Shown in pieces: positions 59,001 through 64,000 of a stretch of 64,000 nucleotides of DNA; position 1 is the first letter of the stretch; every line of letters begins with the position of its first letter. The stretch lies in NCBI RefSeq assembly GCF_964340395.1, contig NC_135553.1:10595001-10659000 (forward strand), given 5' to 3'. Below the pieces are notes generated by a model. The model did no database searches, had not been told where the DNA came from, and worked only from the letters and a program-made list of their open reading frames with translations. Made by a program: the position numbers and the translations under genes. This DNA comes from Glandiceps talaboti (taxonomy: Eukaryota > Hemichordata > Enteropneusta > Spengelidae).

Positions 59001-62000
59001 CATGTTTACTTGTAACTGTGTGTCTGGTTGGACTGGCATTTTATGTGGGATCAACATCAATGAATGTGCCAGCAACCCTTGTCTGAATGGTGGCACTTGC
59101 AATGATCGCATCAATGGGTACACATGTTCCTGCCTTGCTGGATGGAGTGGCGATTTCTGTCAGATCAATATTAATGAATGTGCCAGCAACCCTTGTCTAA
59201 ATGGTGCAACTTGTACTGATGGTATAAATGGATACACCTGTATCTGTGTCTCTGGCTGGGGTGGTGACTTCTGTCAGATCAACATCAACGAATGTGCCAG
59301 CAACCCTTGTCAGAATGGTGGTTTCTGTGAAGATGGCATCAATGGATACACATGTTTCTGTAGTGTTGCTTGGGGTGGTGACTTCTGTGAGATCAATATC
59401 AATGAATGTGCAAGCAACCCATGTCTCAATGGTGGCACCTGTGCAGATGGCATTAATGGTTACACATGTTCCTGCCTTGCTGGATGGCGTGGTGACTTTT
59501 GTCAAATCAACTTCAATGAATGTGCAAGTAACCCTTGTCTAAATGGTGCCACTTGTACTGATGGTATAAATGGATACACCTGTGCCTGTGTCTCTGGCTG
59601 GGGTGGTGACTTCTGTCAGATCAACATCAACGAATGTGCCAGCAACCCTTGTCAGAATGGTGGATTCTGTGAAGATGGCATCAATGGATACACATGTTTC
59701 TGTAGTGTTGGTTGGAGTGGTGACTTCTGTGAGATCAATATCAATGAATGTGCAAGCAACCCATGTCTCAATGGTGGCACCTGTGCAGATGGCATTAATG
59801 GTTACACATGTTCCTGCCTTGCTGGTTGGCGTGGTGACTTTTGTCAAATCAACTTCAATGAATGTGCTAGCAACCCTTGTCTAAATGGTGCCACTTGTAC
59901 TGATGGTATAAATGGATACACCTGTATCTGTGTCTCTGGCTGGGGTGGTGACTTCTGTCAGATCAACATTGATGAATGTGCCAGCAACCCTTGTCAGAAT
60001 GGTGGTTTCTGTGAAGATAGCATCAATGGATATACATGCTTCTGTAGTGTTGGTTGGAGTGGTGACTTCTGTGAGATCAATATTAACGAATGTGCTAGCA
60101 ACCCATGTCTTAACGGTGGATCCTGCAATGACGGTGTTAATGGTTACACCTGTGATTGTACTTTAGGATGGAGTGGTGACTTCTGCCAAATCAACATCAA
60201 CGAATGTGCCAGCAACCCTTGTCTCAATGGTGCCACTTGCAATGATGGTATAAATGGATACACCTGTGCCTGTGTTGCTGGATGGAGTGGTGACTTCTGT
60301 CAGGTCAACATAAACGAATGTGCCAGCAACCCTTGTCTGAATGGCGCCACTTGTAATGATGGTATTAATGGTTACATCTGTGCTTGTACTTTAGGATGGA
60401 GTGGTGACTTCTGCCAAATCAACATTGATGAATGTTCCAGCAACCCTTGTCAGAATGGTGGTTTCTGTGAAGATGGTATCAATGGATATACGTGTTTCTG
60501 TAGTATTGGTTGGAGTGGAGACTTCTGTGAGATCAATGTCAACGAATGTTCCAGCAACCCATGTTTCAATGGTGGCACCTGTGCAGATGGCATCAATGGT
60601 TACACATGTTCCTGCCTTGCTGGTTGGCGTGGTGACTTTTGTCAAATCAACTTCAATGAATGTGCTAGCAACCCTTGTCTAAATGGTGCCACTTGTACTG
60701 ATGGTATAAATGGATACACCTGTGCCTGTGTCTCTGGCTGGGGTGGTGACTTCTGTCAGATCAACATTGATGAATGTTCCAGCAACCCTTGTCAGAATGG
60801 TGGCTTCTGTGAAGATGGCATCAATGGATACACATGCTTCTGTAGTATTGGTTGGAGTGGTGACTTCTGTGAGATCAATATCAATGAATGTGCAAGCAAC
60901 CCATGTCTCAATGGTGGCACCTGTGCAGATGGCATTAATGGTTACACATGTTCCTGCCTTGCTGGTTGGCGTGGTGACTTTTGTCAAATCAATTTCAATG
61001 AATGTGCAAGCAACCCTTGTCTAAATGGTGCCACTTGTACTGATGGTATAAATGGATACACCTGTGTTTGTGTTGTTGGTTGGAGTGGTGATGTCTGTCA
61101 GATCAACATTGATGAATGTTCCAGCAACCCTTGTCAGAATGGTGGCTTCTGTGAAGATGGCATCAATGGATACACATGCTTCTGTAGTATTGGTTGGAGT
61201 GGTGACTTCTGTGAGATCAATGTCAACGAATGTTCCAGCAGCCCTTGTCTGAATGGCGCCACTTGTAATGATGGTATTAATGGTTACATCTGTGCTTGTA
61301 ATTTAGGATGGAGTGGCGACTTCTGCCAAATTAATATCAACGAATGTGCCAGCAACCCTTGTCAGAATGGTGGAGTCTGTGAAGATGGCATCAATGGATA
61401 CACCTGTTTCTGTAATGTTGGTTGGAGTGGTGACTTTTGTCAAATCAATATCAATGAGTGTGCCAGCAACCCATGTCTAAATAGTGGCACCTGTGCAGAT
61501 GGCATCAATGGGTACACATGTTCCTGCCTTGCTGGTTGGAGTGGTGACTTTTGTCAAATCAATTTCAATGAATGTGCAAGCAACCCTTGTCTAAATAGTG
61601 CCACTTGTACTGATGGTATAAATGGATACACCTGTATCTGTGTCTCTGGCTGGGGTGGTGACTTCTGTCAGATCAACATTGATGAATGTGCCAGCAACCC
61701 TTGTCAGAATGGTGGTTTCTGTGAAGATGGCATCAATGGATACACATGCTTCTGTAGTATTGGTTGGAGTGGTGACTTCTGTGAGATGAATGTCAACGAA
61801 TGTGCCAGTAATCCTTGTCTAAATGGTGCTACCTGCAATGATGGTATCAATGGCTACACCTGTCTCTGTGTTGCTGGATGGAGTGGCGACTTCTGTCAGA
61901 CCAACATCAATGAATGTGCAAGTAATCCATGTCTGAATGGTGCTGCATGTGGTGACTTCATTAATAGTTATACGTGTACCTGTCTACTTGGTTGGAGTGG

Positions 62001-64000
62001 CAACAGATGTGAGATTGATGTCAACGAGTGTTCAAGTAGCCCTTGTCTGAATGGAGCAACCTGCAATGACATTATCAATGGGTTCACATGTACCTGTATG
62101 TCTGGTTGGGATGGTATCCTTTGTGGGGTCAATATCAATGAGTGTATCAGTAACCCATGTCTGAATGGTGGAACATGTAATGACATCATAAATGGCTACA
62201 CCTGCGCCTGTCTTGCTGGATGGAATGGGGACTTATGTGAAATCAATATCAATGAGTGTGCAAGCAACCCATGCCTCAATGCCGGATCTTGCACTGACTC
62301 GATAAATGGGTATTCATGTGCTTGTGTTTATGGTTGGGCTGGTGTTAATTGTCAGATGAACATAAACGAGTGTGCCAGCAACCCTTGTCTAAATGGTGGA
62401 ACGTGTGCAGATGCTGTTGGCAAGTACACTTGTATCTGTGGACCTGGCTGGAATGGTAATCTCTGTGAAGTAAACATCGATGAGTGTGCCAGCAACCCAT
62501 GTTTGAATGGTGCTATTTGCCAAGATTCCATAAATGGTTACTCATGTGAATGTGTTTCTGGCTGGACTGGCACTCTCTGTGAGATTGACATTAACGAGTG
62601 TGCCAGTAGTCCATGTTCAAATGGTGGTACCTGTAGAGATGTGTTGAATGGCTACATATGTACATGCCAGCCAGGCTGGGTTGGTGCAAATTGTGACGTC
62701 GACTTTAATGAATGCATCAGCACTCCCTGTTCAAATGGTGGCATTTGTGCAGACCTCCTCAACTCCTACAGATGTGACTGTGCTCCAGGATGGATTGGTG
62801 TCACTTGTGATACCAATGTTGACGAATGTACCAGTGGTCCATGTTTGAATGGTGGTCAGTGCAATGATCTTGTCAACAAATACACCTGTACTTGTGCACC
62901 AGGATGGCAAGGTATCCATTGTGAGCTAGACATTGATGAATGTGCAGTTAGTCCCTGTCGTAATGGTGGTACTTGTGTCAACCTGCTCAATGCCTACAGA
63001 TGTGACTGTCCTATTGGATGGATTGGTACTAACTGTGATATTGGTAAGTATGAAAGAAACATTTCTATCATATGAAAAAGTTATCCAACCAATTCAAGAA
63101 GGAAATAAAATGTTGTTCCTCCCTCTTAAGTGTTTACATTCCATTGATTTAATGACAGAAATATAACATGCAGATATCATATATCCAATTTGGCAATATT
63201 TTGAAATAAGTTCAGAAATGACGAATCCTAGTCATGTTTCATATTTCTTTCATACAATTTCAGACTTCAATTTCTGTGATGCTGCACCTTGTTTGAATGG
63301 AGCCACCTGTGTCGATGGATTAACTGGATACACTTGCAGCTGTGTGTTTGGATACAGAGGAGTGAACTGCGAAACTAGTAAGTAACGAAAAAAGTTTGTA
63401 TCCACATTGCAATCCTTTCGATTCTTATCTTCTTAACACAAATCTGTCGTCAATATGGCTGAGATGCTGTTTTCTTCACGAACAACAAATTACTCCTGCA
63501 TTACTCGCACCGCACATACAATATTGACTGACATGTTGCTTTCATTCAAATGATTGAATATTGTGTTTTTTGTAGACATAGACGAATGTGTCAGTAACCC
63601 ATGTTTGAATGGTGGAGCTTGTACAGATGGAGTGAATCAATACACTTGTCAGTGCGATCAAGGGTGGACAGGTCTTAGATGTGAAATAGGTGAGTTGTGA
63701 GTTGGAACTTTAGCGTTGACATTTACTCTTTGGGTACTTTACAGAAGTTCTTTTTTTTTACTTTTAATGTCTTTTGCATATACATATACTACGAAACACA
63801 TTACATGTAATCTCTTTGGTTGCAGATGTCGATGAGTGTTCCAGTTCTCCTTGTTTGAATGGAGGAGTATGCCGAGACCAAGTCAATTCATACATATGCG
63901 ACTGTGTTCCTGGCTGGATTGGTAGCAACTGTGAAATCGATTTTGATGAGTGTGCCAGTAATCCTTGTCTAAATGGTGCGGTGTGCAGCAATCTGCTGAA
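53028..64000 (+). CDS. Fibropellin-like secreted protein: signal peptide, EGF, CUB, then about 47 EGF repeats (3' end outside window)
   Basis: Likely an extracellular-matrix or apical-layer protein. Coding exons: 53028-53094 signal peptide; 55049-55171 EGF; 55886-56230 CUB; 56718-56795 short four-Cys EGF-like; 57330-57443 and 57825-57938 one EGF each; 58259-63043 with 42 EGFs; 63264-63377 and 63576-63689 one EGF each; 63826 to the edge, one and a half EGFs. Every intron is phase 1, so each module can be gained or lost without breaking the frame. The repeats carry the calcium-binding NxNEC or DxDEC start. EGF-CUB-EGFn is the layout of sea urchin fibropellins, which end in an avidin-like domain; that end would lie beyond the window. 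Notch is unlikely, because of the CUB domain. No membrane segment appears. I see no breaks. Confidence 0.93.
53095..55048 (+). other. First intron of the CUB/EGF gene
   Basis: A 1.95-kb intron. An antisense open stretch at about 53829-54060 ([12 protein letters not shown] ... [17 protein letters not shown]) has protein-like composition but no good splice sites or known domain; it may be a gene relic or chance. Nothing else stands out. Confidence 0.6.
55886..56230 (+). CDS. CUB-domain exon
   Basis: 115 codons in one exon, phase 1 on both sides. NCGENYYD opens the domain, and [18 protein letters not shown] shows the usual SPxFP-xxY pattern before the second cysteine. Further matches are ITINFFETE and, at the end, [20 protein letters not shown]. 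Only two of the usual four CUB cysteines are obvious. The acidic pocket typical of calcium-binding CUBs (E, D and D) may be partly present: FFETE and FFTDHN. Confidence 0.9.
56857..56886. repeat. (GAAAC)n pentanucleotide tract
   Basis: Six GAAAC-type units in an intron of the CUB/EGF gene. Confidence 0.9.
58259..63043 (+). CDS. Giant exon encoding 42 tandem EGF repeats
   Basis: 4785 bases, phase 1 at both ends, exactly 1595 codons: 41 repeats of 38 residues and one of 37 (the VHGTC repeat at about 58740 lacks one residue). The typical repeat runs [16 protein letters not shown], xDGINGYTC, [11 protein letters not shown], with six cysteines. Repeats between about 59.0 and 61.9 kb are nearly identical in groups of three (types A, B and C), while those at both ends are diverged. 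All carry the calcium-binding consensus. Loss of the introns seen around single-EGF exons, followed by unequal exchange, explains the size. Frames on the other strand and +1 frame are shadows. Confidence 0.95.
59160..61900 (+). repeat. 342-bp higher-order repeat within the EGF exon
   Basis: Groups of three EGF units repeat as a block. B-type units ([17 protein letters not shown]) occur near 59320, 59662, 60004, 60460, 60802, 61144, 61372 and 61714. The spacings are 342, 342, 456, 342, 342, 228 and 342 bases. Near-identity at silent sites indicates recent unequal exchange or conversion. Confidence 0.9.

Noticed and set aside
58240-63991. Many antisense and +1 frames inside the EGF exons
   Set aside because: Shadows of the EGF coding frame; their periodicity of 114 and 342 bases mirrors the repeats.
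58259-64000. Notch or Delta identity for the EGF gene
   Set aside because: CUB domain after the first EGF, no LNR, DSL or membrane segment, and highly homogenised repeats favour a fibropellin-type protein.

Overview
The window is animal nuclear DNA: AT-rich, with long gene-poor intervals, spliced genes using standard GT-AG junctions, many short inverted-repeat elements and large simple-sequence tracts. The gene content points to an invertebrate deuterostome. A fibropellin-like secreted CUB/EGF protein is typical of ambulacrarians (hemichordates, echinoderms) and also occurs in cephalochordates. The MPG-NPRL3 neighbourhood is the one that flanks the alpha-globin locus in vertebrates. I cannot name the species.

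Layout. 1-14.4 kb: the 5' part of a minus-strand gene, with a start-codon exon at 3.35-3.57 kb and candidate upstream exons at 7.4 and 14.3 kb. It may be the iRhom/RHBDF1-type neighbour of MPG, but the match is weak. 14.9-18.5 kb (+): a complete two-exon MPG (alkyladenine DNA glycosylase). 18.5-28 kb: gene-free, with several MITE-like elements and simple repeats. 28.2-29.45 kb (+): a three-exon gene for a 53-residue Lys/Ala/Pro protein resembling a histone H1 tail or sperm basic protein. 33.7-34.7 kb: a divergent pair. The minus gene encodes a 92-residue protein with a CCHC-like motif. The plus gene encodes a 90-residue protein whose first 32 residues are the histone H3 tail with nearly every lysine changed to arginine and with no complete histone fold. 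37.45-51.24 kb (-): a complete 14-exon NPRL3 (GATOR1 subunit), all junctions phase-consistent, 591 residues. 53.03 kb to the window end (+): a secreted EGF-CUB-EGF(n) protein, including one 4785-bp exon with exactly 42 EGF repeats; it runs off the right edge.

The order and orientation MPG(+) then NPRL3(-), converging, is the same as in vertebrates, but here two small basic chromatin-type genes and a divergent partner lie between them. No globin gene was seen. The most unusual items are the H3-tail mimic, the pairing of two chromatin-like small genes in the MPG-NPRL3 interval, and a tandem duplication that copies an NPRL3 exon end together with its 5' splice site, giving an in-frame alternative donor.
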